Source of the DNA: Anniella stebbinsi
Lineage: Eukaryota; Chordata; Lepidosauria; Squamata; Anniellidae
Assembly (NCBI GenBank): GCA_029215795.1
Contig: JARDYH010000003.1
Coordinates: 66,472,109 to 66,536,108, forward strand
Direction of reading: 5' to 3'
Length of the DNA stretch: 64,000 bases
Positions 9,912-21,836 of this stretch are shown here, piece by piece. Both the position numbers and the translations under genes were made by a program. How positions within the stretch are numbered: position 1 is the stretch's first letter; every line of letters starts with the position of its first letter. The notes beneath the pieces are model-generated. The model did not search any database and was not told where the DNA came from. It was given only the letters and a program-made list of their open reading frames with translations.

Positions 9912-12900
9912 ATGGATATCATGTCTTCTGATGATGTTGTTGCAAAAGCGTCTACGAATGATTTTTTCATAACGCTTTTTAGGTGTGGTCTGTCAAATGA
10001 AGAAAGAAAGAAAGTTCCTACATGGTGTGGAATTTGTGCCATAATCTCCAAGGATACAGTTCCATTGTCAAGGGTTGGTTTCTTGCCAGTTATACCACAT
10101 CCACTTACTGACTATGCGACTGTGTATACAGCTCTAAAAAAACATTCAAAATGTTTGTGTCAAACTAAGACCAGCCTGTCCTACCAGTTTTCTGTGATGA
10201 AGGGTTTTTTTTATATTGTAACAGACATTTTTTATCTAGTCCAGAAGAACTCAGTGATCTGTATCTCATGATGGGCATGTTTCATATGACAAAAGTAGCA
10301 TTAAGGTGTGCAGGGAAATATATCTGTGGAAGTGGCATGGATGATGCCCTTATTGAAGCAGAACTTTTTGGCAGTAAAACTATTCAGTCTGTACTGAATG
10401 GAACTCATTATATGTTGGTCTTTTCAAGGTATGATAATAATATCAGAGGCAACGCAAACACAGTGGGATGCTTTTTGGTGCAAATCAGTGCTTGTGGAAG
10501 TCATTCAAAGTGCAGGATGTACTTGACCTAAGAAACCAAACCAAAACAAAAGCTCACAAAATGTTTGATGCACTAAGTGGGAAGGTTGAATATCTGAGAA
10601 TGAAGTTTGAAGCTTTTGTTAAAGAGTATGGAGAGAAATCTGAACAGTGTAAGAACTGGGAAGTCTTCCTCAAAATAGTTTCACTAGTGAAAAACTTGAT
10701 TGTTGATGATTGTGATGGTAACTGCAATCTGCATATTGAAACTGTGCAGTCTTTGCTTCCCATTTTTCATGACTTTGACTGCATAAATTGCCTATGGTAT
10801 GGCAGTTGGTACCTGGAGAGAGCAAAGAAACTGGAACATGAGAACCCCTTCCTTTACCAAAAAATCATTGAAGGACATTTTGTTGTGAAGGATAAAGAGG
10901 GGAGATTAAGTGCTGTAGCACCTCATATGAAGTTGGAGCAAACCATTCAAAGGCCCCAGAAAAGTTCAAAAGGCATCATCGGGCAAACGTGAAGAAGTAA
11001 TTAGGTTGCTGAGTGGCAGTTAGTGTACCTCGAGGTTTTGATGATAGGCAATTTATTTTGAGAGCTTACCCATTCTGATTTAGTCAATTGATGTGATACC
11101 ATACCCCATCATGAGCTTCTGGGGAAAAAGGTGAGCATTTTGATGAAACTGTTGCATGACTCCTAGATTTCATTCAACAGCATGGAAATCCATGTGTAGT
11201 AACTGAGTCAGTTCGGCTTCGCAGATTTGTAACAAAACAGTATGTGAAGGATATGATAAAGGATTGAATTCTTGATGTCTTAAAGCATGGTTCAGACCTG
11301 TATCAGCACCTCAGGCAGGAGAGATTTATATAAAAAAAGAAAAAGCTGTCAGACACAATCTCTAAAGTAAAGCTACCATCTTTTGCTAGAAAAAGCATCC
11401 CAGAGCCTACCACACCCAAACTTATAACTAAGGAAGTAATTGATCAAGCACATAGAGATATGGAGATTACGAAAGTAAGCGGAGGCTCAATAGAGAAAAT
11501 TATGGAGCATGATGTACTGTCAACAAATACATTGTTTGATGGTAATGCACCTACAAAACCAGCAAAACACATTCTCATAGCATAGCTCGAGAAGCATCTC
11601 TCCCCTGAGGATTTTGAATTCACCATTGAAAACCACTGTTGTAGGTGACTTGATGTCCCAAATATGAATGGTTAAGATGTCAGCAATGAAAAACTTTGGA
11701 GAAGTTGTTAACAATGTAGTCAAGGGATCAGCATCCGTATGTTCTCTTCAAGAACTTCATTTTGTTTTCGACAGCTATTTGCAGCTTTCAGTAAAGGAAT
11801 GCAGGAGGATAAGAGAATCTACCAGTGGTACAATAGATCTGGCTGTAATCGAAAGCAATACACCAATACCTGTCAGCTTGAAAAATTCTGGTCATCTACC
11901 TTAAATGAGACAAATCTGCAGAAATTAGCATGAATAAGAGTGCAAGAGGAAGCAGGAAAAGCTTTATGTTCACTGGTATCTAGCGGTTCAGTCATTTATG
12001 ATGAGTTCGAACCTGCAGTTCAATTCACAAGAGAATGTTCTTGAACAACTAAAGATACATTGGAAGAGGCTGACCTTAGAATTGTTCCACATGTAAACTG
12101 GGCAGTTCACAATAGTACAGAGAGAATTATTGTGCTTTCAAATGATACTGATGTCGACTTGCTTCTTTGATTTATGTCCAGTTGGGTTTCCAGAGGTATA
12201 CCTCAGTTATGGGTATGTTTTGGAACAGGGTAGAATCGTCACTCCATTCCAGTTCATGAACTCTTCAAAAAGTTAGGTCCACAGATGTCAAGAGTGGTAA
12301 TAAAGGCTCATATTATAACAGGAGATGACAAAATGAGCAAAATTGGGATGAAGTTAGAGCTCTAAGTGCCAAACTAACAAAATACCTTACCAAATTTGGG
12401 GAAACACCTGATCACTGTCATTTTGAGGAAGTGGAGAAGTGCCTTGTACACGTCTGGAAACTTCAATCAAAATGTGACACTTTTGACAGTCTGCGTTTCA
12501 GTGAGTATAAAAGATCTGTACCAATCAGTAAGCTTTCTCCCACATCATGGAGCCTAGCTACACCAAGCTGGATACAATACTATGAAAACATTTTGAAAAC
12601 TGTATATGGAATGTGTCCTGGGCCCCAACAGTTGTCACTACTGTTATAAACCGTTTTAAACCGTTTTAAAGCAGTAGTGTAGATAGGCTCATGCTCTATA
12701 AGAGGGCACATCACAAGAGCATTTTATCTGGTAAGAAGATGTATTTGCTTCTTAGAGAGTGTTCATCCAAAAGTAGACACATGTGATTGCAGTTTGGAAA
12801 ATGATAATGATGTCCTACGACCAAAAAAGTTCTTGAACTTCCTGCCAAGTGAACTTTTATGTGTATGTAACTGTAAGGTTTGTGGTACAATGAGATGTCC

Positions 12901-12975
12901 GTGTCGAAACATAGTGGTCAAATGCACAAATTTTTGTAAATATTTGGAAAACAACTGCAAAAACGCTTATGTTAA
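9912..12975 (+). pseudogene. Decayed intronless copy of a multi-copy, transposon-like protein family
   Basis: Stitching frames across shifts gives a single collinear protein of roughly 900 residues. Landmarks in order: GFLPVIPHPLTDY near 10070, MGMFHMTKVALRCAGKYI near 10270, LLPIFHDFDCINC near 10755, KLEQTIQRPQKSSKGIIGQ near 10935, HFVFDSYLQLSVKE near 11760, IDLAVIESNTPIPV near 11835, LSNDTDVDLLL near 12140, then a Cys-rich tail (CNCKVCGTMRCPC, 12866-12904). I know this arrangement from uncharacterised, highly duplicated proteins in cnidarian, insect and fish genomes that behave like mobile-element genes. I cannot assign a catalytic function. At least six frameshifts or stops disable it. A 141-bp MITE (12550-12690) interrupts it. 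No introns are visible, as expected for a transposon or a retrocopy. Confidence 0.7.
12550..12690. mobile_element. 3-bp-TSD palindromic MITE, monomer
   Basis: Starts GAGCCTAGCTACACC and ends GTGTAGATAGGCTC. The trinucleotide ATG flanks it on both sides (12547-12549 and 12691-12693). It is the single-unit form of the family seen as dimers at 20577-20810 and 21603-21836. It interrupts the pseudogene, so it postdates that insertion. Confidence 0.8.
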
Positions 12976-12981
12976 ACTGCT

Positions 12982-13022
12982 TTAATAATAATAATAATAA
13001 TAATAATAATCTGGTCACCCTA
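12982..13022. repeat. (TAA)n microsatellite with hAT-A-like end
   Basis: About nine TAA units followed directly by CTGGTCACCCTA, identical to the terminus of hAT-A elements. It may be the right tip of a lost hAT-A copy at the downstream edge of the pseudogene. Confidence 0.6.
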
Positions 13023-14574
13023 TTCTACAGGATTAAGAAAATAGTACTGGAGACATACGATGCATTTGTAATGTCGATTTACAAAAATACAAGTTGAGCA
13101 GGTGAAAGGAGCAAGCAAATCCCAGGCAGATAGTGCTGGTCTTTAAAGAGCATCAATTCCCAAAAACCAACAGCATACCCTTGAAGGCCCTCAAGGCTAC
13201 TTCTTGCCATCCACCTCCAAAACTCAAACTTGGTTCTCTTTTGCAGATTGCTTTCTCAAGCTCTCATCCACGGAGGTGAAATATGCCAGAAATTCCAGTA
13301 GCTGTTAGCAAGCACCTTCATTCTGCAAATTATTAAAAGAACCTTCAGATATACTTATTTGTTCATCCACACAATACATTTCCATAACAGTAGATTTCAG
13401 AGTAGAACTGCTAGGTTTTAATAACTGCATATCATACCCAGGGAAAGTACTGCACACATAATGTATTCTCATTCAAGGACTGGACAGCATTTATAATACA
13501 TTGCATCCCTGTATTATGTGATTTGGGCAAAAATATAACAGCAGTTCATATTTCTAAACCCATTTAAGCAGCATCAAATGGAATAAAATGTAATCAGTGA
13601 TCCATAACAATTCACATACTGTACATTCTATAATCTATGATCACAGTGGGGATAATTTTGCTAGTTGCCTGTTTAAATAAATATGCTTTCAAAATTAGAT
13701 AAATTTTATGCTAATATAATAAGCTTTTGTTTTTTCTCCAGCTGTCATATCCTTTCAAGCTATAAACAACTAACTGTAGCACTGCTTTCTTACTGATTTG
13801 TTAATTTCTCTATCTATTTCCTATCTTACGTTTGCCTAAAGTCAAGTATTTTCTCTTATCCTCCAGTGCTAAGTTCACTTGGAGGAACATGAATCAAGAC
13901 TTCAGATACTGAATGGAACACAGAGAGGGGTACATATTAGACCACAGTGTGCCAGAACCACAGAAGCAGGAAGGTGCCTGAAGAACAAGTAGTTACTGAT
14001 GATTCAAGCAAACAAACCAAGCCAAACAAACTCAGAATCCATATACAGGTGCTTCCAGGTTAGGCTTTTATTGCACCATCACCTTGCCTCACTCCCAACA
14101 TTTTACAAGGTCCAGACGATGTTGGCTTCCACTTGTAATCATCCTGTGTTTTGTCATTGCTTTGTCCATGTTTTTTTTTCTTACTATAGAAAATCCATTA
14201 AGAAGAAAAAGATGGAAAAGCTGCACAATGCCTTCTAATTGGTAGGAACACCCAAAAATCAACAACAACAATACAGAAGTCAAAAAACATAGATCGTATA
14301 ATTAACAACCATTTTTTTTCTTTTTTTAGATTAGAAAATTTAGAGTTAGTTCTGCAAAGTATACATTTTATAAATATATAGCATTGTTTCCCACTCCCAC
14401 CCCCAGTACTTCCTTTGCGCCGTGGAAGAAAAATCGAAATAACACACCCGTTCAGTACAATCCGATACACAAATAAATCTGGCTGTGTTTAATAGCATAA
14501 CCTCCTAGGTAAATGTGCATAGGAATCAGCATCTTTCCCCTCCTCACCATGGGACATTCTAGATCTTTAAATGT
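13023..14574. other. Undistinguished stretch
   Basis: AT-rich, no gene or repeat family recognised, apart from homopolymer runs near 14170 and 14310. Confidence 0.4.
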
Positions 14575-14700
14575 CATAAGAGGAGCCCTGCTGGATCAGA
14601 CCAAAGGCCTATCTAGCCCAGTGTTCTGTTTACACAGTGGCCAACCAGCTGCCTATGGGAAGACCACAAGTAGGACGTGAGGGTAATAGCGCCCTCTCAC
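14575..14700 (-). mobile_element. CR1-like 3'-end fragment
   Basis: Contains the blocks GAGCCCTGCTGGATCAGACC, CCTATCTAGCCCAGTGTTC and CACAGTGGCCAACCAG. These are typical of the 3' untranslated end of reptile CR1/L3-like elements read antisense. Confidence 0.65.
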
Positions 14701-14737
14701 CATCCTTTAATAAGAGTAGCTTGTTTCTTGTTGTTTG

Positions 14738-14800
14738 TTTGTTTGTTTGTTTGTTTATTTATTATTTATTTATTTACTGCATTTCTATGTTGGGTAGTGA
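14738..14800. repeat. GTTT/ATTT tandem tail
   Basis: Runs of GTTT then ATTT followed by ACTGCATTTCTATGTTGGG, resembling the reversed tail of an L2-like LINE or SINE (minus orientation). Confidence 0.5.
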
Positions 14801-15242
14801 CTGCGGACACCATTGGGGTCTGGCTCCGAGCTATGAAGCCCCAGAGCTTCCCAATTGTATATTATGAATAGATAATAGACCACGTCAGTACATCCTCTCT
14901 ATTGCTTCATCTTCCCTCATTAGGCAAGCTGTTATTAGACCTTCCGCTCTGTGCTTGTCTGTTCTCCTCATCTTTTTTCCTTTGGAGTCAGGGGAGAAAC
15001 TAATGCAGCTTGGAACACTTTAAACCCTTGGCAGATATCTGCTGGGTTGTTTTTTTCCACTTCTGATATGTTCTGTGGTGCTCATTATTTTTGCATCTCC
15101 GCTTCTGCCATTAAACAGCATGACTGCTTAATGACTGTCACATGGGGTGTTTTTCCTATCTTGCTTTCTTCTCAAGAGAAAAATGTTTGTGTGTATGAAA
15201 TGTGTTGTTTTGTAGAAGGCAGAGGAGATGGCTCCAATGTCT

Positions 15243-15375
15243 TGTGTGTACAGTGTAGCATAGCGGTAGAGTAGTGAGGAAGTCCTTGGTTTGAGTCTCG
15301 CTTCTGCCCTGAACTCTAGGTGGCATTAGGCAAGCCACTCTTGCTTAGCCTCGTTTTCTTCGAGCTCCATCAGAC
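15243..15375 (+). mobile_element. tRNA-derived SINE fragment
   Basis: An A-box-like TAGCATAGCGGTAGAG and a B-box-like GGTTTGAGTCTC are spaced as in a tRNA. They are followed by the CTAGGTGGCATTAGGCAAGC body typical of squamate SINEs. The cloverleaf is not preserved, so it is not a tRNA gene. Confidence 0.6.
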
Positions 15376-15816
15376 TAGCGATTTACTACACACTTGCCTT
15401 GTATGTGTTTTTGCCATGACGTCATCCCTGTCCTGCTCTCATTGCACCCCTTCTGCCCCTTCCTGCAAAGTATTTTGGCATGGAGAAAGTCAGGAATATC
15501 CCCCCTCTTGCTTTTTCCTTTTTGGGGGTCGTGTTTGTTGATTAGGAAAGGGGAGGGCAGGGAGGTTCTCCTCCTCCAGCACACAGGATTCCCCCCTTTT
15601 TGTCTTTTCCTGCCTGCCCCTTCCCTTCCTGCCGCCAGGAACAACCCACCACCCATAAGAGCCCAAAAGTGAAAAGAGAGGCCCCGGTATGGCTACGATC
15701 ACGAACGGGAAACGGATATCAAAACTGCGGTTACATACCAATAAAAAAAAAAGTAGGTGTGATGAAGGTCTTCATCTGTAGTACGGGGAATAATAATTCT
15801 GGCTTACTTTACGGGG

Positions 15817-15947
15817 CAGGATCTCCGCTATGGCTTTATAATGGTATTGAAGTGCACTGACAACTGTTGGAGCCCATGACACATTCCATGTACTGTTTTC
15901 AAACCACTTTTATAGAGTTATATCCTGCTTGGTGTTTATCTAGCCCC
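15817..15947. mobile_element. MITE related to the 59281-59533 family
   Basis: Shares GGTATTGAAGTGCACTGACAA, CTGTTGG-GCCCATGACAC and the CCACTTTTATAG...TCCTGCTTGGTG blocks with the elements at 54188 and 59281. Ends GGGGCAGGATC and GGTGTTTATCTAGCCCC are roughly inverted. No target duplication identified. Confidence 0.6.
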
Positions 15948-16411
15948 TGTAAAGATTACAGCTAGATAATCCAGGTGAAGTGCCTTGAGAGCTCAAAAGC
16001 ACTATACTAATTATGACAAAGCTGAAATACATATGTAAATACTTGAATGACCTTCTCTCTCCTTGGCTTGTTTTTTTTTCTGAAGTGAAAAAACTGCACT
16101 GAATTGATGCTTTCCACATGGCAGTTCATTTTTATTTCATTCAGACGCAACGTTCAGCATCTTATACATACCATGGAATAAACTGCAGCGTTTTCTTTAC
16201 AATAAATATTTCTTCGTAATCTAGAGCCTATCTGTTAATGTGAAAGTGGGATTTCATTTAGGTTCTGGTTGTCAAGATAACAAAAATGACCTCCTGTTTT
16301 ATTAAAAAAAAAAAAAGGAGGGGGGCAAGATAATACTTGATGTCTTCAGTGAAAATGAAATTTTAAAATGGAGTTTAAGGATGCTGATGTGAATGTCTGT
16401 TACTCCTTCAT

Positions 16412-16703
16412 CAGGGGTGCTGAACCTTTTTCAACCTGACGGCTGAACTCCATTTTGGAGAAGTGCTTGGAAGATGCATTCCAGTGGTGGGTGGGGCCAA
16501 ATACTAAATGGGGTGGGGCCAAATATTTTAAATACCATCATATTTTAACTTCAGGCTCTTACTACCAGTAACTAAGACTTGGGGGAGGCATTTCAACCTT
16601 TTAGAATAAGGGGGGAGGGAACTGCACAAAAGCTGGGAAAAGGGGTGGGGTTGTCTGAAGAACCCTGGAGAGCCGGATTTGGTCTCTGGGTTCAACACCC
16701 TTG
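16412..16703. mobile_element. hAT-type MITE with 8-bp TSD
   Basis: Starts CAGGGGTGCTGAACC and ends GGTTCAACACCCTTG. Flanks TCCTTCAT (16404-16411) and TCCTACAT (16704-16711) match 7/8. Related sequence occurs at about 44030-44372. No transposase frame. Confidence 0.75.
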
Positions 16704-17215
16704 TCCTACATATTGACTGGAAGAAAATTATGGTTCCTTGAAAGTTGCCAGCAACAGGATGCTCTTTTGGGAAAAAAAAATAGTACTGTACTTTATTCCG
16801 GCAGTGTACAGCTGCCTGAACCAGTAGAGTCAGATGCATTAAGAATAATGAACTCTGAGTTTTCAACACCTTAACGCAACACTATTAACCCACTAGTGTG
16901 AACTAAAGTGCAATGTTCTCAAACCATGCAAGTTATTTAGGTACATGAGACAGAATCCAACAGAGTGCTTCTGCCCCCGCCAATTTCTTTCTGCCCAGAT
17001 GATTCCCTTCCACAAGCCGTGGTTCCCGCAAATTTTGTTGTGTGAGTGGGACCCACCATGTATGCAAGGGAGATTTAGCGCTTCCTAGGGGAAGCCCTGA
17101 AATGAGCACAAATGCTAGTTTCTGGAAGGAGGCAGATCAGCGGAGCTCTGCTGACCTGCCTCCTTCCATAAATGAGCATTTCTGTTCATTTGGGGTTGCC
17201 CCAGAAGCACTAAAC

Positions 17216-17458
17216 TCATTTATTTATTTATTTGTTACATTTATATCCTGCCTTTTTTCCTCCAAGGAACCCAAGGTGGAGTACATAATCCTCCTTTCCA
17301 TTTTATCCTCACAACAACAACCCTGTGTGGTAGGTTGGGCTGACAGTCTGTGACTAGCCCAAAGTCATCCAGTGAGCTGTCATGGCCGAGCGGGGACTAG
17401 AACCCAGATCTCTCGACTCTCAGTCCAACACTGTAACCACTACACCACACTGGTGTAC
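17216..17458 (-). mobile_element. tRNA-derived SINE with ATTT tail
   Basis: On the minus strand: a tRNA-like head (A-box-like TAGTGGTTACAGTG, B-box-like GGGTTCTAGTCC), a conserved body (CAGGGTTGTTGTTGTGAGG), then GGCAGGATATAAATG and an (AAAT)n tail at 17216-17235. This is the standard squamate SINE layout. The tail implies mobilisation by an L2-like LINE. Confidence 0.85.
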
Positions 17459-17844
17459 GTTGTGCAATTGGTGGGAGCCGCTTGCACAATGGAATTAATG
17501 GGGCATAAGAGATTCGGTGGGGGTGTAAGCACCCCATTGGATTCTGCCATTGATTGAGTTGTACAATATGCTGTATCTTTATGCCCCCCCCCCCCCCGGA
17601 TTTTAAAAATAGATTTTGGGGAAAAGAATAGTAGTACGAATCAGTAGAACTTCAATTGTGAATCAACATATTTTAAACAGTGCTGTGCTGAAATGCCTCT
17701 GCAGCTTTCCACCCTGTGTATAGATTGCCAGTGTGTTCATTTTTGCAATTTGGGAATGATGGTTTCGTAAAAAGATTTGCTCTCCTCCCATGTTGAGGAC
17801 CAAGCTAAATATTTTTAAAAGCTCTGTTATGTTTGATTGGTTTA

Positions 17845-18128
17845 TTTACTTCAGAGTAAGCACACACAGCCCTAATTTGGATCGGAACCATGGCACTCCA
17901 GCAGGGTAGCTTTTTAAGCCTCCCTATCCCATTTTTATCCCAAAATTCCCTCCCCGCAGGGGTGTTGTTGTTTGGTTTAAAAACACCTCCATTTGAATCA
18001 ATGGGGGTGTTTCCCTTTCTTTAAACCCCCCCAGAGTCTGGGGGTATAATTTGGAAGGAACTCCCTCCCTCCTGGAATGCTGTGGTCCTGATCCGAATCA
18101 GGACTGTGCAAACTTACTCTGAAGTAAA
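17845..18128. mobile_element. Foldback MITE with 16-bp perfect terminal repeats
   Basis: Starts TTTACTTCAGAGTAAG and ends with its exact complement. A second shared block (GG-CTGATTTGGATC type) lies inside both arms. A smaller internal hairpin AAACACCTCCATT...AATGGGGGTGTTT sits near the centre. Non-coding. Confidence 0.75.
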
Positions 18129-19426
18129 TCAATCAATCATGCATAACTCTGCTGTGCTTGATTAGAAGACCATTTGGCCACGAGTTTCAGCCAAAGGCAT
18201 TTTCAGTTGAATTTATGGGCCCATTCTGTTTTTTTAATCAGTTTATCTAATTTGTTCTAAACAGCCAGAAATAAAATTCATTAGTATTTGCATAACAAAC
18301 AGTGATAATCCTGCTACCAGGTAGGGTATGTCTCAGAAGAATGGATTTTGAGGGTTAACAAATTAATTTCCAGTATTTACACAAAGATATGTTCCGCACC
18401 TTGAGTTTTAGACTATATGTGTTTGGATTCTGGGTTTGTGAACAGTTCAGAGAACTTAGGTTATTGGGCAGCATAGACATGTAATAAATTCGTTCTCTTT
18501 CATATATTCCCATATATTTTTGGCTCGCTCATCAGGTGAAGATATATAAAAGAGAACTGAAATCCCCAACTTTCTCAATACGTTATGTCAACGAAGCTAA
18601 GTGGTGCAGTGAGAATTGATAGTTTTCAATTATAAGTATAATTCTAGATGAGCAGGAGAGTAGAGTACCTGTCGTATTCACCCTCCAAAACAATAACTAT
18701 GGAGAATTTATGGAGTTTTCTGAAATGCCATTGGGGCTAAATGTAATTGTGATGAGTACATATATCATATAAAGGGCTTGTTCTTGCCCCTCCCCCTTCA
18801 AGAGACATTTCAGTCCAGAGATATAGGCAAAAACATCTTTAGCTTGTCACACTATGTCATTTCAATCACACCATCCTCCCATTACAGGATGTGGAGCTCC
18901 AGATATAAGTCAGGGGAAAAGCAACGCAGACCAAAAAGGTTCTAGAATTTATGAAGGATTAAAAATCCCTTAGAGGTCAATTATATTGCAAATGGTAGTA
19001 CAAGGAATACAGCAGCCACTAAAGTACGTGGTTTTAAATGTGCTGAGTTAGCTTAGCAGGCACTTAAAATACCACAGTGGCAATATATTAAAAGATTGTC
19101 ACTGTTCTGGTAGCCTACCAACCACGTCTTCTGGGAGATAAATGTCATCCAAAGCACTCCTGATAGATTGCATGTGATGGATTGCATGTAGTGCCTTACA
19201 AATATATTGCCTGGACACCACAGTGTGGCAAGGAAAAAGATAATTAAGGAGAATAATGTGAATGGTGTACTGTCATCTTTGCATGAAGCAATTGTACCGT
19301 TGGTAAAAATCAAAGTACAAAAGAAAAAACGTATCAATAGTGTTTTCTATAGACTTCTAATTAACCAAGAAAAAGTTGCTAGTTTTCAGAATGGGGGTGG
19401 TGATAGTCGGATGAACATCTGCAAGT
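18129..19426. other. Undistinguished stretch
   Basis: No gene, RNA gene or recognised repeat on either strand. Confidence 0.4.
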
Positions 19427-19434
19427 ATTAGAAG

Positions 19435-19616
19435 TAGAGATGTCGGAGAAATTAATAAACGGATTCAAATAATTTCAGATTTCTATGAATTGTGGACCTG
19501 TGGATTGTTCAGTGGACCAGCATCTTTTGAGTCAAATGGATTCTTCAGACTCACAGTCCATTTTTTGTACTTTCCAGAATTGTACACAAATCGTACAAAA
19601 ATGCTCTAAAAATACA

Positions 19617-19654
<38 letters not shown>

Positions 19655-19935
19655 ACCACTCAACGTTTTATACATCTCTGATATCTCGTCAGTCACTGTG
19701 TAGCACTCTTTTTTTGATGTGCTCTTCTTATTGATTGTGTACTGAACTCAGAAAAAATTGCAAAATGTGCCAGTGAAGGTCATGTAAAAAGGTGGTGGAC
19801 TTTTTTGCATACTTTACCAAAAGTGTGTTGTCTGTGGGGAATCTGATTCTGTCAATGGTGGGAGATGGAACAAAAGATGTATGACAAACTGTGAAAGACA
19901 GATGGAAGGGATTCAACAAAATCTGTACATCCCTA
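19435..19935. mobile_element. hAT-B element
   Basis: Starts TAGAGATGTCGGAG and ends GTACATCCCTA. Flanks ATTAGAAG (19427-19434) and ATTAAAAT (19936-19943) match 6/8. The right part (from about 19838) aligns well with 6358-6453. An (AT)n microsatellite lies inside at 19621-19649. No transposase frame. Confidence 0.7.
19621..19649. repeat. (AT)n microsatellite
   Basis: Uninterrupted AT dinucleotides within the hAT-B copy. Confidence 0.95.
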
Positions 19936-20576
19936 ATTAAAATACAACATGAGACTGCATGAGCCACCCCCTCTATTAACATGCTCACTGATCTGTCAGA
20001 TCTGACTATGAGAAGGGGTATTATGTGCATATCACCTTACATGCATACTTTTCTCCTCCACTAGGGTGGGGGAGAACTGATTGGCCCTCCTTGCATGTAG
20101 GAGCTCAATACTTGTACATCAGAACATATGCAGGGCCCCTTCTGATGGTTGCTGAACGTGCTGGTGGTGGGATATGTGGCTGGGGGTCGGTGGGTGGGCA
20201 TGACAGCAGCAGGGAGTGGGCCCACCATGAGGTCCTGCAACTCATCATGCATGATTTAACATTGGGAGGAGTTTCTTGTAGATAAGATAAATGTTCCAAA
20301 AGCCAAGGGCTGAACAGTCATATTTAGAACATCTAACCAAAATGGATTACAGAAGACCTATGATATATGTGCAATGATAACCTGGGATAACTTTGCCTCC
20401 GCAAAATGGTATGTAAGCTGATAACTGATCCAAGATGATGGAAAATCTTTTGATAGCTGATTATAAAGACTTTGGCCCAAAGATTGGCTAGATTGTAGCT
20501 GCCATCCAACCTGTATGAATTCTCTCTTTTACAATGCATAGGAACATAAGAATCTGCCTACTTGGTCTGGCATACT

Positions 20577-20810
20577 GAGCCTATCTACACACGCAGGATA
20601 AAACACTTTGAAAACGTTTTGAAAACTGTATATAGAGTGTGTCCTGGGCCCCAACAGTTCTCAAAACTGTCAGCCTATCTACACTACTGCTTTAAAATGG
20701 TTTAAAATGGTTTATAACAGTTTTGAGAATGGTTGGGGTCCAGGACACACTCCATATACAGTTTTCAAAATGTTTTCAAAGTGTTTTATCCTGCATGTGT
20801 AGATAGGCTC
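20577..20810. mobile_element. 3-bp-TSD palindromic MITE, dimer form 1
   Basis: Starts GAGCCTATCTACACAC and ends GTGTGTAGATAGGCTC-like (here ATGTGTAGATAGGCTC). ACT flanks it at 20574-20576 and 20811-20813. The left half is truncated; the right half is a complete unit beginning GCCTATCTACACTACTGC near 20683. Same family as 12550 and 21603. Confidence 0.85.
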
Positions 20811-21602
20811 ACTGTTTCCCACAATGGCCAAACCGACAAGCAGGACATGAAGACAGAAGGCCTCTCCAACTGTTGTTCAAAGGCATGTTGTCTCTGATTC
20901 TGGAGGCAACATGTATCTGCCATGACTAAAAGCCATTGATAGTAATACCCTACAACGACCATAAATTTTTCCAACCCCCCTTTCAAGCCCTCTAAGTTGT
21001 TGGCCCTCACCACATCTTCTGATAGTGAATTGTATAGTTCAGCTATGCACTGTGGGAATAGTGATTGTCCTGAATCTCCCACTATTCTGCTTTACTGAAT
21101 GAACCCGGTTCAGAGAAAAGCTTATCTCTATCAATTTCTTCCACACCATGCATGGTATTAGAAAATTCTATCATATCCTCCTTACTTGCCTTTCCCTCCT
21201 AAACTAAATAGCTCCATTCAGTGAAACTTTTCTTCATAAGGAAAGACTCCAGCCTAGTGATCATTTTGGTTTCCCTTTCTACAGCTTGTCAGCTCTACTA
21301 TATCCTTTTTTAGATGCAGAAACTAGAAATGTAGGCAGTATTTAAGGTGTGGTTGTATTATAGATTTTAATAAAGGCATTCACATATTTTGATCCCTTTC
21401 CTAATGATTCTTAGCATGACATTTGACTTTTCCTCAGCAGCCACACACTGGGTCAACATTGTAATTAAGATATCCACCACAACCCCAAGATCCCTTTCCT
21501 GTTTGGTTACCGTCAGTTGACACTCCATCCACATGTATCTGAAGTTAGGCTTTTCTATACTTATTTACATTTTTTTACACTTGTTCATACTGAACTGCAT
21601 TT

Positions 21603-21836
21603 GAGCCTATCTACACACGCAGGATAAAGCACTTTGAAAACGTTTTGAAAACTGTATATGGAGTGTGTCCTGGGCCCCAACAATTCTCAAAACTGTTATA
21701 AACCATTTAAAACCATTTTAAAGCAGTCATGTAGATAGGCTGACAGTTTTGAGAACTGTTGGGGCCCAAGACACGTTCCATATACAGTTTTCAAAATGTT
21801 TTCAAAGTGTTTTATCCTTCGTGTGTAGATAGGCTC
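21603..21836. mobile_element. 3-bp-TSD palindromic MITE, dimer form 2
   Basis: Starts GAGCCTATCTACACAC and ends TGTGTAGATAGGCTC, with TTT on both sides (21600-21602 and 21837-21839). Here the left half is the complete unit, ending GCAGTCATGTAGATAGGCTGA, and the right half is truncated. It is the mirror arrangement of the 20577 copy. Confidence 0.85.
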
